Source of the DNA: Enhydrobacter aerosaccus
GTDB taxonomy: Bacteria; Pseudomonadota; Alphaproteobacteria; Reyranellales; Reyranellaceae
Length of the DNA stretch: 64,000 bases
Direction of reading: 5' to 3'
NCBI RefSeq assembly: GCF_900167455.1
Contig: NZ_FUWJ01000001.1
Span: 1,736,001-1,800,000 of the forward strand
The notes beneath the pieces were generated by a model. It was not told the origin of the DNA and made no database searches. It saw only the letters and a list, made by a program, of their open reading frames with translations. Shown here in pieces: positions 36,696 through 45,687 of this stretch; position 1 is the first letter of the stretch; each line of letters starts with the position of its first letter. A program made the translations under genes and the position numbers.

Positions 36696-37589
36696 TCACC
36701 GGTAGAGATAATCCGCCGGCAATCCCAGGCGCAGGCAGGATTGCACGGCCGGGCTCGATCGCAACAGGACACGGTCGGCAAGTCGGCCGATCAGGCGGAC
36801 CACCGGGCGTTGCCAGCGGTGCAGGCCGGCGCTGTCGTCGAGGCCGAGGCGCTGGCGGATCCAGGCCGGAACGAGATCGACGGCGGCGCGGATCAGCAGG
36901 CGCTGAAGCGGGCGCAGCGGAGCCGGAAGCACAGGTGCGCGGCGCATGATGTCGAGGAACTCGAACGGGATCGGCGAGGCCTGCAGCCGATCGCGCTTGC
37001 TGTCGATCAGGTCCATGACGGCGGCCCGCGACAGTGGCGCATCGATAGCGCCGTAGAGACAGGCCGAGGCTGCGCCTTCGCCATACAGGCGATCGAAGCC
37101 TCGCTCGCCCAGCGGCCGCACATAGCGATCGTAGGCCTCGGCGAAGCCGAACGCGGCGGTGGCATGGACCCAGCGGAGCAGCGCCGGATCGTTGGCCTCG
37201 TAGATCTCGCCCGCCGGCGTCCGCCCCCGCACCCGGGCATGCAACCGGCCGACCTGGGCGATCATCGCCTCGGCGGTGCGACGCGGGCCGTAGACGGTGA
37301 CCATCGCGGCAAGGCCGGTGCGCCGCAGCCGTGCAACGGCATCGCGGCGAAAGCTGCTGTGCTCCCAGACACCGCTGCGCACGGCGGGATCGGCCAGCTC
37401 GAGGATCACCGCCGCCACGCCGCCGACGAACAGCGCCACCGGGTTCTTGAACACGCGCCACGAGACCGAGTCCGCAGCCGTAAGCGCCGGCTCCCCGGCC
37501 GGGCGGCTGAAATCGATGGCAGGGCCATCGTCGGGCTGGACGAGATCGTGCGCCAGCGCATCGAGGAACGGCAGGACAAGGACGGCCAT
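36696..37589 (-). CDS. oxygenase MpaB-family protein (DUF2236)
   Basis: ATG 37589 gives 297 residues starting MAVLVLPFLDALAHDLVQPDDG. VRIMAVL (GTG 37598) is an alternative, and the open frame to 37940 crosses the divergent regulatory region and is rejected. DUF2236/MpaB features are the SVSWRVFKNPVALFVGGVAAVILELADPAVRSGVWEHSSFRRD segment and RWVHATAAFGFAEAYDRY, whose histidines are the probable haem or metal ligands, and the YxxPLGERGFDRLYGE block. The latex-clearing and MpaB enzymes of this family are haem oxygenases. The substrate here is unknown. It is divergent from the arsR-SRPBCC pair. Confidence 0.82.
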   Translation of the reverse strand: MAVLVLPFLDALAHDLVQPDDGPAIDFSRPAGEPALTAADSVSWRVFKNPVALFVGGVAAVILELADPAVRSGVWEHSSFRRDAVARLRRTGLAAMVTVYGPRRTAEAMIAQVGRLHARVRGRTPAGEIYEANDPALLRWVHATAAFGFAEAYDRYVRPLGERGFDRLYGEGAASACLYGAIDAPLSRAAVMDLIDSKRDRLQASPIPFEFLDIMRRAPVLPAPLRPLQRLLIRAAVDLVPAWIRQRLGLDDSAGLHRWQRPVVRLIGRLADRVLLRSSPAVQSCLRLGLPADYLYR

Positions 37590-37665
37590 GATCCTCACAT
37601 GGGCATGGCCGGCGCGACGGTCCACCGGAAAGACCGCACTGTCGCGAGGGGAAGCGAGATATGCA

Positions 37666-37689
37666 ATACTTAGGCGTTTCCCTAAGTAT
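37666..37689. promoter_or_regulatory. perfect inverted repeat, probable ArsR-family operator
   Basis: ATACTTAGG and CCTAAGTAT flank a 6-bp spacer, giving a perfect 9-bp inverted repeat 36 bp before the arsR-like start and 76 bp before the divergent MpaB-like start. It overlaps a possible -10 (TATAAA at 37687-37692). Position and symmetry suit autorepression by the ArsR-type protein. Confidence 0.6.
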
Positions 37690-37725
37690 AAATCTAGCCT
37701 AAAGCGTTGCCAGAAGGACACGACG

Positions 37726-38070
37726 ATGACGACGACCACCGCCCAGCCGATCGACAGCGTGTTCCGTGCGCTGGCCGATCCCACCCGCCGCCTCGTGCTC
37801 GAGCGGCTGAGCCAGGGGCCGGAGTCGGTGAGCGGGTTGGCAGCGCCGTTCGACATGGCCCTGCCCTCTTTCGTCGAGCATCTGCGCGTCCTCGAAGACT
37901 GCGGGCTGGTGCAATCCAGCAAGACCGGCCGCGTGCGCACCTATCGGCTGATGCCGAAGCGCCTGCGGCTCGCCGAAGACTGGCTCTCCCGGCAACGGGC
38001 GATCTGGGAACAGCGGCTCGACCAGCTCGATGCCTACCTCTTGGCCCTCAAGGAGAAACGCTCATCATGA
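37726..38070 (+). CDS. ArsR-family transcriptional regulator
   Basis: This 114-residue winged-helix repressor starts at ATG 37726, with AAGGA 9 nt upstream. [28 protein letters not shown] leads into the recognition helix [34 protein letters not shown]. No metal-binding cysteine motif is seen, so it is of the non-metal type that is usually coupled to an SRPBCC (AHSA1) protein. Its TGA overlaps the ATG of that partner (ATGA). The inverted repeat upstream is the likely target. Confidence 0.93.
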   Translation: MTTTTAQPIDSVFRALADPTRRLVLERLSQGPESVSGLAAPFDMALPSFVEHLRVLEDCGLVQSSKTGRVRTYRLMPKRLRLAEDWLSRQRAIWEQRLDQLDAYLLALKEKRSS

Positions 38071-38534
38071 CGAAGCCAGATCCCAAGCTCGACCTCGTCC
38101 TCGAACGCGTCGTCGACGTGCCGACCGCGCTGGTGTGGGAGGTTTGGACCAAGCCCGAGCATCTCAAGCACTGGTTCGTGCCCAAGCCGTGGACGATCGC
38201 CAAGGTCGAGATCGATCTGCGCCCCGGCGGCGTCTTCAACACCGTGATGCGTTCGCCGGAGGGCCAGGAGTTCCCCAACAACGGCTGCTTCCTCGAGATC
38301 GTCCCCGAGCGCCGGCTGGTCATCACCGATACGCTCCTGGCCGGCTGGCGCCCCTCGCCCAACCCGTTCTTCACCGCCATCGTCGACATCGTGCCCGAAG
38401 GCAAAGGCACGCGCTACACGGCAACCGCCCTGCATCGCGACGAGGACGCCCGCAAGAAGCACGAGGAGATGGGCTTCCACGGCGGCTGGGGCACCGTGCT
38501 CGACCAGATGGTCGCTTACATCAAGGCGATGTGA
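38067..38534 (+). CDS. SRPBCC (AHSA1-type) domain protein
   Basis: A 155-residue START-like fold protein starting [42 protein letters not shown] and containing the [16 protein letters not shown] and [18 protein letters not shown] elements of the activator-of-Hsp90-like family. It is translationally coupled to the ArsR-type regulator and presumably binds a hydrophobic ligand. Its 3' end overlaps the convergent GST gene by 19 bp, at the edge of a palindromic element. Confidence 0.92.
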   Translation: MTKPDPKLDLVLERVVDVPTALVWEVWTKPEHLKHWFVPKPWTIAKVEIDLRPGGVFNTVMRSPEGQEFPNNGCFLEIVPERRLVITDTLLAGWRPSPNPFFTAIVDIVPEGKGTRYTATALHRDEDARKKHEEMGFHGGWGTVLDQMVAYIKAM

Positions 38535-39208
38535 CCTCGGAACGCGGGATCTGCGCTGGCGCAGTTCCCGCAATTTCCGAAGGTCGCACGATCATCGGGG
38601 CTGGGACGCGCCCCGTCCGCCGCCAGCGCGGCCTGCACGGCTGGGCGGCGGCCGACTCGTTCCATGAAAGCCGCGATGGCGGGCCAACGATCGAGATCGA
38701 TGGCGAAGCGATCCATCCAGCGCAGCACGGTGAACAGATAGCTATCGGCCACGCCGAAGCGCTCACCCATGAGATAGTCCCGATCGGCGAACGTGGCGGC
38801 GAGGGTGTCGAACCGCCGGAACAGGCGCTCCTTGAAGATCGCCTTCACCGTCTCGGGAATGGCCGCGTTGAACAGCGGGCTCGCCCCGGCATGGATCTCG
38901 GTGGCGATGAAGTTCAGCCATTCCTGCAGCCGCACGCGTTCCCACGTGCCATTCGCCGGCGCCAGTCCGGCTTCCGGCTTGAGATCGGCAATGTATTGCA
39001 CGATGGCCGGCCCCTCGGTCAGCACCTCGCCGTCGTCCAGCTGCAGGGCAGCGACATAACCCTTCGGATTGACGCCAAGGAAATCGCCACCGTCGGCGGT
39101 CTTCTTCGTCTTGTTGTCCACGCGCACCAGATCGAACGGCAGGCCGAGCTCGCGCAGGACGATGTGCGGCGACAGCGAGCAGGCGTCGGGGGCGAAATAC
39201 AGCTTCAT
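38516..39208 (-). CDS. glutathione S-transferase (GstA-like)
   Basis: ATG 39208 with GGAG 6 nt upstream gives 230 residues. The thioredoxin-like domain begins [31 protein letters not shown], with CSLS marking the active-site helix of the beta-class type. [10 protein letters not shown] binds glutathione, and the alpha domain has [22 protein letters not shown]. The last 22 residues ([22 protein letters not shown]) are encoded by a palindromic element and are not part of the GST fold. It is divergent from a LysR gene. Confidence 0.92.
   Translation of the reverse strand: MKLYFAPDACSLSPHIVLRELGLPFDLVRVDNKTKKTADGGDFLGVNPKGYVAALQLDDGEVLTEGPAIVQYIADLKPEAGLAPANGTWERVRLQEWLNFIATEIHAGASPLFNAAIPETVKAIFKERLFRRFDTLAATFADRDYLMGERFGVADSYLFTVLRWMDRFAIDLDRWPAIAAFMERVGRRPAVQAALAADGARPSPDDRATFGNCGNCASADPAFRGHIALM
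38534..38584. repeat. imperfect palindromic element inside the GST 3' end
   Basis: A 51-bp inverted repeat: the left arm starts ACCTCGGAACGCGGGATC and ends in CTGCGC, and the right arm mirrors it with GCGCAG to CCGAAGGT. The arms pair over about 22 positions with a few mismatches and indels around a two-base centre. It starts on the last base of the SRPBCC stop codon and encodes most of the extra GST tail. It lacks a U-tract but could act as a bidirectional terminator or be an inserted palindromic repeat. Confidence 0.7.
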
Positions 39209-39278
39209 GCGACTCTCCAAAGGCGCGGACCGACGACCGGCCCGGCACGAGACGCAAATTGACGCGAGCCTTGATAAA

Positions 39279-39290
39279 AGTAAAATTACT
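39279..39290. promoter_or_regulatory. inverted repeat in the gst-lysR intergenic region
   Basis: AGTAA-AA-TTACT is a perfect 5-bp inverted repeat in the AT-rich 113-bp region between the divergent GST and LysR genes, a plausible LysR-binding half of a two-site operator. Confidence 0.35.
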
Positions 39291-39305
39291 CGGTCACTAT
39301 TGTGC

Positions 39306-39319
39306 TAGTAGTGTTACTA
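39306..39319. promoter_or_regulatory. second inverted repeat adjacent to the lysR start
   Basis: TAGTA-GTGT-TACTA is a perfect inverted repeat ending 2 bp before the LysR ATG, where a bound protein would block its own expression. It shares the AGTA/TACT core with the element at 39279-39290. Confidence 0.4.
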
Positions 39320-39321
39320 AT

Positions 39322-40212
39322 ATGAATACGAGTCATCTGCGCAGCCTGGTTGCGCTTTCCGAGGCCGGCAGCTTCACCGCGGCAGCCGCAGAGCTTGGTG
39401 TCACGCAATCGGGCGTCAGCCAGGCGATCGCGGCGCTGGAGGAGACTCTTGGCGTAGCGCTCGTGGTGCGTCATCGGCGCGGCGCCGATCTGACCGCGGC
39501 CGGCGAACGCGTCGTCGCCCATGCCCGCGCCGCCCTCGACGCGCTCGGCCGCATCCGGGCCGAGGCCGATACGGTGCATGGCCTCGCCAAGGGAACCATC
39601 CGTCTGGCCGGATTCCCCAGTGTCTTCGCCACGCTGCTGCCGCCTCTTTTGCGCCGGTTCCGCAGCCGCCATCCTGAAGTGCGCGTGGTCGCCCTGGAGA
39701 CCGACGATCGCGAGGTCGAGACCTGGCTCGCCAAAGGCAAGGTCGATCTCGGTGTCGTCCTGAATCCGGCACCGCGCCGCGCCGCCGCGATCCTCGGACG
39801 CGATGCCTGGGTGCCGATCTTCCCCAGCGCCCATCGCCTGGCCCAGCGGTCCGCGGTGAGTCTCGTCGAACTCGCCCGCCAGCCGTTCGTGCTCGCCACC
39901 GGCGGCTGCGACGTCCATGCCGGCACCTTGGCCGCGGCGGCCGGAACGTCCCTGGCGGATGTCCAGATCGAAGTGCGCGACTGGACCAGCGCCATCGCCC
40001 TGGTGCGCGAAGGCGCCGGCGTCGCCCTCGTGCCCGAATCCACCCTTCCGGAGTCGCGGCGGGGCCTGCGGATCGGGACGCTCAGTACGCCCCTTCATCG
40101 CACCTTCGGACTCGTCGTCTCTCCCGTCCGCGAGCCCTCCGCCGCCGTCCGGACCTTCATCGCCGCGGCGAAGGCGGATGCTACTTCGGCAGCAGCGCCT
40201 GGACCTGGGTAG
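39322..40212 (+). CDS. LysR-family transcriptional regulator
   Basis: ATG 39322 gives 296 residues starting MNTSHLRSLVALSEAGSFTAAAAELGVTQSGVSQAIAALEETLGV, the LysR winged helix-turn-helix. The effector domain follows (GTIRLAGFPSVFATLLPPLLRRFRSRHPEVRV, LVREGAGVALVPES). A frame extension to 39259 would run through the operator-like repeats and is rejected. Divergence from the GST suggests that it controls it. The 3' end overlaps the convergent ABC substrate-binding gene by 32 bp. Confidence 0.93.
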   Translation: MNTSHLRSLVALSEAGSFTAAAAELGVTQSGVSQAIAALEETLGVALVVRHRRGADLTAAGERVVAHARAALDALGRIRAEADTVHGLAKGTIRLAGFPSVFATLLPPLLRRFRSRHPEVRVVALETDDREVETWLAKGKVDLGVVLNPAPRRAAAILGRDAWVPIFPSAHRLAQRSAVSLVELARQPFVLATGGCDVHAGTLAAAAGTSLADVQIEVRDWTSAIALVREGAGVALVPESTLPESRRGLRIGTLSTPLHRTFGLVVSPVREPSAAVRTFIAAAKADATSAAAPGPG

Positions 40213-41440
40213 CGGACCGCTGCAGCGCCACCTCCGGCGTGGCCTTGCCAGCCACCACCGCTTCCATGTTGTCGTAGATGACCTGGATCGCCTTCAGGCT
40301 GTTCTCGCCCGGAAAGCCGAGCCAGGGCCGCGTGCGCGCGAGCTGCGAGATGGCCGTGCGCATGTTGGGATTGTTTTTGTAGTAGTCGCCCAGCAGCTCG
40401 GGCGTATCGATGGCGATCTGGTTCGAGGGCATGTAGCCGATATGGCGCACCATGATCGTCTGGCCGATCGGACCGGCGGCGAACTTGATGAAGTCCCAGG
40501 CCGCGGCCTGCTTCGCCGGATCCTTGGCGAAGATCATCATCGTGCCGCCGCCAGATACGATCTTGGAGTCCGGGCGCGGGCTCGGGAACGGCGCGGTGCG
40601 CAGCTCGAAGCGCTTGCCGACCTTGCCCATCAGGCTGTTCACGCGCGCCGACGAGCCGAGATAGAATCCGATCTGGCCAGCGATGAAGGCCTGCGTGCCC
40701 TGGTCGTCGGTGAGATTGGGCATGCCGCCTTCGGTGACGAGGTCGCGCAGGATCTCGAAGGTCTTGAGGCCCGCCGGCGTATCGAAGCCGACCTTCTTGC
40801 CGTCGGCCGAGAGCATCTCGCCGTCATGCGTGAACAGCAGCTCCTGCCACAGGTAGTTGCCGGTGGTCGTCCACAGCATGTAAGCGCCGTGCGTGTTGCC
40901 GGCCGGATCGGTGATCTTGTGCGCCAGCGCCAGCAGCTCAGGCCAGGTCTGCGGCGGCGCGTCGGGATTGCCGCCGGCCTTCCGCAGGAGATCGACGTTC
41001 ATGTACAGGATCGGCGTCGAGAGCGCGAACGGCAGCCCGTAGAGCTGGCCATTGACCTTGCCGGTCGAGATCATGCCGGGGACATAGCCCTGCTTGTCCC
41101 AATCGGCTTCCTTGCTGACGAAGCCATCGAGCGCCACAGCGAGCTTGCGATCGACGAACAGGTGCATGAGGTTGGTACCGTTGAAGGCGACATCCGGCAT
41201 GCTGCCGGTGATGGCGCCGCGCAACACGGCGCTGGCCGTTTCCTCGTAGGCCTTGGTTGGCGCCAGCAGCTTGACCTGGATGTCGGGCCGCTTCTCGGCG
41301 AAGGCCTTCACGATCTCCTCGATCGGCGCCTGGTAGAGATAGGGCTGCGGATAGAGCACCGTGATCTCCACCGCCAGCGCGGCACGGCCGCTGGCGACAG
41401 CCGTCAGCAGGAGAATGAACGGAAGGAGGAAGCGTCTCAT
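40181..41440 (-). CDS. ABC transporter extracellular solute-binding protein
   Basis: This 419-residue family 1 (sugar/glycerol-phosphate type) periplasmic binding protein has the signal peptide MRRFLLPFILLLTAVASGRAALA. The mature region reads VEITVLYPQPYLYQAPIEEIVKAFAEKRPDIQVKLL and contains the MPDVAFNGTNLMHLF, VDLLRKAGGNPDAPPQTWPELLALAHKITDP and GGGTMMIFAKDPAKQAAAWDFIKF segments of UgpB-like proteins. A longer frame to 42232 merges with the permease gene in another frame and is rejected. It is the last gene of the ATPase-permease-permease-binding protein order. The solute is not known. Confidence 0.92.
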   Translation of the reverse strand: MRRFLLPFILLLTAVASGRAALAVEITVLYPQPYLYQAPIEEIVKAFAEKRPDIQVKLLAPTKAYEETASAVLRGAITGSMPDVAFNGTNLMHLFVDRKLAVALDGFVSKEADWDKQGYVPGMISTGKVNGQLYGLPFALSTPILYMNVDLLRKAGGNPDAPPQTWPELLALAHKITDPAGNTHGAYMLWTTTGNYLWQELLFTHDGEMLSADGKKVGFDTPAGLKTFEILRDLVTEGGMPNLTDDQGTQAFIAGQIGFYLGSSARVNSLMGKVGKRFELRTAPFPSPRPDSKIVSGGGTMMIFAKDPAKQAAAWDFIKFAAGPIGQTIMVRHIGYMPSNQIAIDTPELLGDYYKNNPNMRTAISQLARTRPWLGFPGENSLKAIQVIYDNMEAVVAGKATPEVALQRSATQVQALLPK

Positions 41441-41484
41441 CGAAAGGTACCTGTTGTCGTGAAAGGGGTTGCGGAAGCGTGCGG

Positions 41485-42318
41485 TCACTTCGAGCCGGTC
41501 CAGCTCAATCCATCGAGGAACCGGCGCTGCGTCAGGATGAAGACGAGCAGCAAGGGAGCGGCGATCATGATCGCGCCGGCGAGCAGCGGTCCGTAATCCG
41601 ATCCGATCTCCTGGACCTGGAACAGCATCACGCCGAACGGCGGCGTCGCCTTGTCGCCCGACGTCACGACCACCGATGGCCACAGCAGGTCGTTCCAGTG
41701 GGCGACGAGGGAGATCATGATCAAGGCGCCGATCGCCGGCGTGATCAGCGGCACCAGGATGCGCGCGAGGATCTCGACCTCGCCCAGCCCGTCCAGCCGC
41801 GCCGCTTCGATCAGCTCGTCCGGGACCCTGAGGAAGGCCTGGCGCAGCAGGAAGATGCCGAGCGGCGAGATCGTCCAGGGCAGGATGAGAGCGGCATAGG
41901 TATCGATCAGCCCGAGCTGCGCCGCCATGATGAACAGCGGCAAGGCCAAGGCCGCCGGCGGCACCACCAGCCCGACAAGCACCGCCAGCCAGATCAGGCG
42001 CAGACCGACGATCCGGCCCTTGGCGAGGATATAGGCGCAGGGGATGGCGACCAGGACCTGGCACAGGATGATCGCCGCGCACACCACCACGCCATTCACC
42101 AGGAAGCGCAGCAGCGGCGACGCCGTCAGGGCGCGCGCGTAGTTCTCGAATCCGATCCAGCGACTTGGGAGCAAATGGAACTGGGGCGAGAAGACGTCTT
42201 CGGCCGGCAGGAAGGAGATGCGGATCGCCCACAGGAGCGGCAGCAGCACCAGCATGGCGCCCGTCGCCAGCAGGAGATGCCGGACGATGCCGACCAGACG
42301 CGACGAGGGCTGCATCAT
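41485..42318 (-). CDS. ABC transporter permease (UgpE/MalG-like)
   Basis: This 277-residue inner-membrane protein has six predicted spans, starting MMQPSSRLVGIVRHLLLATGAMLVLLPLLWAIRISFLP. The EAA loop that contacts the ATPase is EAARLDGLGEVEILARILVPLITPA. The start overlaps the stop of the other permease by 4 nt (ATGA). A longer frame reaching 42906 is an out-of-family extension. Confidence 0.93.
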   Translation of the reverse strand: MMQPSSRLVGIVRHLLLATGAMLVLLPLLWAIRISFLPAEDVFSPQFHLLPSRWIGFENYARALTASPLLRFLVNGVVVCAAIILCQVLVAIPCAYILAKGRIVGLRLIWLAVLVGLVVPPAALALPLFIMAAQLGLIDTYAALILPWTISPLGIFLLRQAFLRVPDELIEAARLDGLGEVEILARILVPLITPAIGALIMISLVAHWNDLLWPSVVVTSGDKATPPFGVMLFQVQEIGSDYGPLLAGAIMIAAPLLLVFILTQRRFLDGLSWTGSK

Positions 42319-43193
42319 CGGCCGCCCCGCGCCCGTGTCAGGTAAAGCTGCAAGAGGCTCAGCAGCAGCACCGCCGCGATGAACAGGACCGTCGCCGCCG
42401 CCGCGAGGTTGGTGCGGAACAGCGAGAACGCCTCCTGGTAAATGAAGTAGAGCGCCACCAGCGTCGACTTCTCGGGCCCGCCGCGCGTCATGATCGCCAC
42501 CGTGTCGAACACGCGCAGCGCGTGGATGGAGCTGAACACCAGGACGAAAGCAGTGATCGGCGCGAGATGCGGCAGCGTCACGTGCCACAGCCGGTCGAGC
42601 AGAGTGCCGACGCCATCGAGCGCCGCCGCCTCGTGCAGCTCCGCCGGCACGGTCTTCAGGCCGGCGAGGAAGAACAGCATGGCGAATCCTGCCTCGCTCC
42701 AGATACCGATCAGCCCGAGCGCCGACAGCGCGCGATCCGGGTCCTGCAGCCAGTTGCCCGGCGTCAGGCCGACCAGACGCAGGATCTGCGGCAGCGCGCC
42801 GACCGAGGGGCTGAGCAGCATCTGCCAGGCCACCGACATGGCCGCGAGCGTGGCGACCGACGGCAGGAAGAACAGCATCCGGTAGAGCGCCTGCCCACGT
42901 CGGCATTCGGCGATCAGCAGCGCCGCCACCAGCCCGGCGACCGATGTCGCGGGAACGACGAACACGACATAGCGCGCGGTGTTCCAGACGGCGGTCCGGA
43001 AGTCCGGCTCGTCGAGCAGGGTCACGAAGGTATCGAAGCCAACGAACGCCGCCGCGCCGCCGCCGAGATGCCAGTCCGTGAAGGCCGTGGCGACGACCAG
43101 TGCCAGCGGCGCCAGGATCAAGGCCAGCAGCAGGACGGTCGCCGGTGCCACCATCAGATAGGGCGCCAGGCTCGCATCGCCTCGCCTGTTCAT
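42315..43193 (-). CDS. ABC transporter permease (UgpA/MalF-like)
   Basis: About 292 residues with six predicted spans (LAPYLMVAPATVLLLALILAPLALVVATAF at the N-terminus). The EAA loop is HEAAALDGVGTLLDRLWHVTLPHLAP. ATG 43193 (MNRRGDAS) is used. GTG 43208, overlapping the ATPase stop by 8 nt, would add MAERA and is equally possible. It forms the heterodimeric channel with the following permease. Confidence 0.92.
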   Translation of the reverse strand: MNRRGDASLAPYLMVAPATVLLLALILAPLALVVATAFTDWHLGGGAAAFVGFDTFVTLLDEPDFRTAVWNTARYVVFVVPATSVAGLVAALLIAECRRGQALYRMLFFLPSVATLAAMSVAWQMLLSPSVGALPQILRLVGLTPGNWLQDPDRALSALGLIGIWSEAGFAMLFFLAGLKTVPAELHEAAALDGVGTLLDRLWHVTLPHLAPITAFVLVFSSIHALRVFDTVAIMTRGGPEKSTLVALYFIYQEAFSLFRTNLAAAATVLFIAAVLLLSLLQLYLTRARGGR

Positions 43194-43200
43194 GGCACGC

Positions 43201-44358
43201 TCAGCCACGGGCGTAATCCGCCATCCGCACCGGTGTCGACTCGAGACGTGCCCCGTCGCGCGTGAAGAACAACGCCTCCTCCGCCGCGATCGCGACCCGC
43301 GCCTCGTCTCCGGATCGAAGGCTCGTCGACTGCCCGCTGCGGGCGATCAGGGCCGGCGCCAGGCTATCGCCCCTGCCGAGATGAACCAGCCCGTCGTGAC
43401 CGTGATCTTCCACCCGCACCACACGCAGCACAGGGCCGGACAGCTCACGAGCCGGACCGAGCCGGACATGTTCCGGTCGCACCGCCACGGTGACCGTGTC
43501 GCCCGCCGGTGCCGCAAGCCGCGTGTCGAACAGGAAGCTGCCCGTATGGACGCGACCCTGCGCATCGACGATGCCCTCGAAACAGTTGATGGTCGGCGTG
43601 CCGACGAAGCGCGCGACCTCGAGCGAGACAGGATTGCGATAGATCTCGGCCGGCGTATCGAACTGGGCAACCCGCCCACCCAGCATCACGGCGATGCGAT
43701 CCGAGATCGCCAGCGCCTCGCCCTGGTCATGCGTGACGAAGACGCAGGAGAGGCCGAAGCTGCGCTGGATCTGGACGATCTCCTCGCGCGCCTGGGCCCG
43801 CACCTTGGCATCGAGGCTGGACAGCGGCTCGTCCAGCAACAGCAAACGGCTGTCGCGGATCAGCGCCCGGCCGATCGCCACCCGCTGCCGCTGGCCGCCC
43901 GACAGACGGGCGGGCACGCGGTCGATCACCTCGGCGATCGCCAGACGCGCCGCCAGATCGTCGACAGCGGCATCGATCTCGCGTTCGATGGTGCGCACGG
44001 ACTGGGAAAGACGCAACGGACTGAACAGGCGCTGCCATCGACCGAGTCGCCGCACGCGCAACGGCAAGGCCATGTTCTGGCGACCGGTGAGATGCGGATA
44101 GAGCGCGAGCGACTGGAACACCATGGCGATGTTGCGCGCGCCCGGCGCCAGCCGGGAGACATCGCGGCCGCCGATCTCGATCGCCCCTGTATCGGCGACC
44201 TCGAGGCCGGCAATAATGCGCAGCAGCGTCGACTTCCCGCAGCCCGAAGGGCCGAGCAGCGTCACGATCTCGCCCTCGCCGATGTCGAGATCGATGCCGG
44301 ACAGAACCGAACCGGCTCCGAACGACTTGGAAACGCCACGCACAACCAGAACCGACAC
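43201..44358 (-). CDS. ABC transporter ATP-binding protein (UgpC/MalK-like)
   Basis: GTG 44358, 6 nt after GGAG, gives 385 residues starting VSVLVVRGVSKSFGAGSVLSGIDLDIGEGE. The frame extends to 44430 but without family match. Walker A is GPSGCGKSTLL, signature LSGGQRQRVAIGRAL, Walker B LLLLDEPLSSLDA, H-loop FVTHDQGEAL, and a C-terminal TOBE-type region (about 270-385) as in CUT1 sugar importers. It carries an insertion of about 20 residues (RRLGRWQRLFSPLRLSQSVRTIEREID) between Q-loop and signature that is longer than in MalK. Confidence 0.93.
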   Translation of the reverse strand: MSVLVVRGVSKSFGAGSVLSGIDLDIGEGEIVTLLGPSGCGKSTLLRIIAGLEVADTGAIEIGGRDVSRLAPGARNIAMVFQSLALYPHLTGRQNMALPLRVRRLGRWQRLFSPLRLSQSVRTIEREIDAAVDDLAARLAIAEVIDRVPARLSGGQRQRVAIGRALIRDSRLLLLDEPLSSLDAKVRAQAREEIVQIQRSFGLSCVFVTHDQGEALAISDRIAVMLGGRVAQFDTPAEIYRNPVSLEVARFVGTPTINCFEGIVDAQGRVHTGSFLFDTRLAAPAGDTVTVAVRPEHVRLGPARELSGPVLRVVRVEDHGHDGLVHLGRGDSLAPALIARSGQSTSLRSGDEARVAIAAEEALFFTRDGARLESTPVRMADYARG

Positions 44359-44479
44359 CGGCAACTCCGAATCGAAAACACGCCCAAGGGCCAAGTCGTA
44401 TAGGCCCACGACTTGACCCTTTCTTTTCACTGCCCGTCGCAGAAAGCGGGAGGCGGTGCCTCCCCGCCCTATCGACGTC

Positions 44480-45580
44480 TCAGGCGAAGGCCGGTGTCAG
44501 CGGCTCGAGCGGGATCGTCAGCGCCTTGCGGTTGGGGATGTTGACGCCGCCGCGCACGGTGCCGCGCTCGATGTGGACCCAGCGTTCGGCGATTGCCGGA
44601 TGCAATTCGCGACCGTCCGGCAGGGAAATCCAGATGCGCATGAGATGACGCTTCTTCGCCACATCCGGCCAATCCTCAAACGAGGTGCGCGAATGGAACA
44701 CGACGTGATTGTGCACGAACTGGAAATCGCCCGGCTCGAACGGGATCTTGACCGCGAATTCCGGCTCACTGCAGATCGAGAAGAAGAGTTCAACGGCCTG
44801 CCATTGCTGGTCCGTCATCTTCGGCGCCTCGTCGAAGCGGCGCGCCGAGTTGAGATATTCCTGAAGCGGCGCGTAGCCAGTGAACTGACCGTCCTGCCAC
44901 ATGAAGACGGGAATGCGCATCCACGGGAACTTGCCCTCCGGCACCTCGCCGCGGCGATCGACCGTCACGGGCTGATAGAGCGCGCGGCAAAGATCGGGGG
45001 CGCGCCGCATCATCTCGTCGTGCACGGCGATGCCGCTCACCAGAGCGCTTTCGCCCCCGGTCATGGCCGTGTGCAGGCAGACCAGTCCGACCACGTCGCA
45101 GGAATCGGAGTGGAACGACAGGCCGGCCGACGTCTGTGTCAGGCGCTTGTTGTAGTCGTCGACCTTGGTGCCGATGTCGATCACATGGCCGATCATGTGG
45201 CCGTTGCGATTCTGCGGGACGACGTCGCCGATATGCGAGGCGAGGCCCCAGTAAATCCGCATCACCGTGTCGCGATCGTATTTGTGGACCGGCAGGCCGC
45301 GCAGATAGCCGAAGCCGAAACGATCCATGATGTCGGTGCGCAAGGCCTTGATCTTGGTCGCGAGCGTGGGCAGCGGGAAATGCTCCTTGCGCAGGTCGAG
45401 CACGTTGTCGACGACCGTCTTGGAATGGGCGGCGGCCGCTTCGAGTTCGGCCACCTCCTGCCCGGTCAGACGATGGATCCAGGACGGATCGGCCGCGAGA
45501 TCGGCACTCTTCCAGGCCAGCCTGCCGCCGATCGGACCGGGCGCGGACTCGAGCGCGAGCGCGACGTTCGGATTGTTCAC
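44480..45580 (-). CDS. TauD/TfdA-like Fe(II)/2-oxoglutarate dioxygenase
   Basis: GTG 45580, with AAGGGA about 8 nt upstream, gives 366 residues starting VNNPNVALALESAPGPIGGRLAWKSADLAADPSW. The double-stranded beta-helix carries the HxD iron ligands in LSFHSDSCDVVGLVCL and a distal histidine in FVHNHVVFHSRTSFED. The arginine for 2-oxoglutarate is probably in KRHLMRIWISLPDGREL. A 1,028-residue frame in the same phase is an artefact of GC-rich sequence. It lies just upstream of the ABC importer and downstream of a LysR gene on the same strand, so it may oxidise the imported compound. Confidence 0.88.
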   Translation of the reverse strand: MNNPNVALALESAPGPIGGRLAWKSADLAADPSWIHRLTGQEVAELEAAAAHSKTVVDNVLDLRKEHFPLPTLATKIKALRTDIMDRFGFGYLRGLPVHKYDRDTVMRIYWGLASHIGDVVPQNRNGHMIGHVIDIGTKVDDYNKRLTQTSAGLSFHSDSCDVVGLVCLHTAMTGGESALVSGIAVHDEMMRRAPDLCRALYQPVTVDRRGEVPEGKFPWMRIPVFMWQDGQFTGYAPLQEYLNSARRFDEAPKMTDQQWQAVELFFSICSEPEFAVKIPFEPGDFQFVHNHVVFHSRTSFEDWPDVAKKRHLMRIWISLPDGRELHPAIAERWVHIERGTVRGGVNIPNRKALTIPLEPLTPAFA

Positions 45581-45687
45581 GATGATTTCCCTTCTGAAGC
45601 TATCGCCCCGCCGTCTTGCAACGGGTGCCACGCCGCGGAAGGTATTGGCCCAGCAATACGCTTCGATAACAAAGCGCGAGGCAGAGC

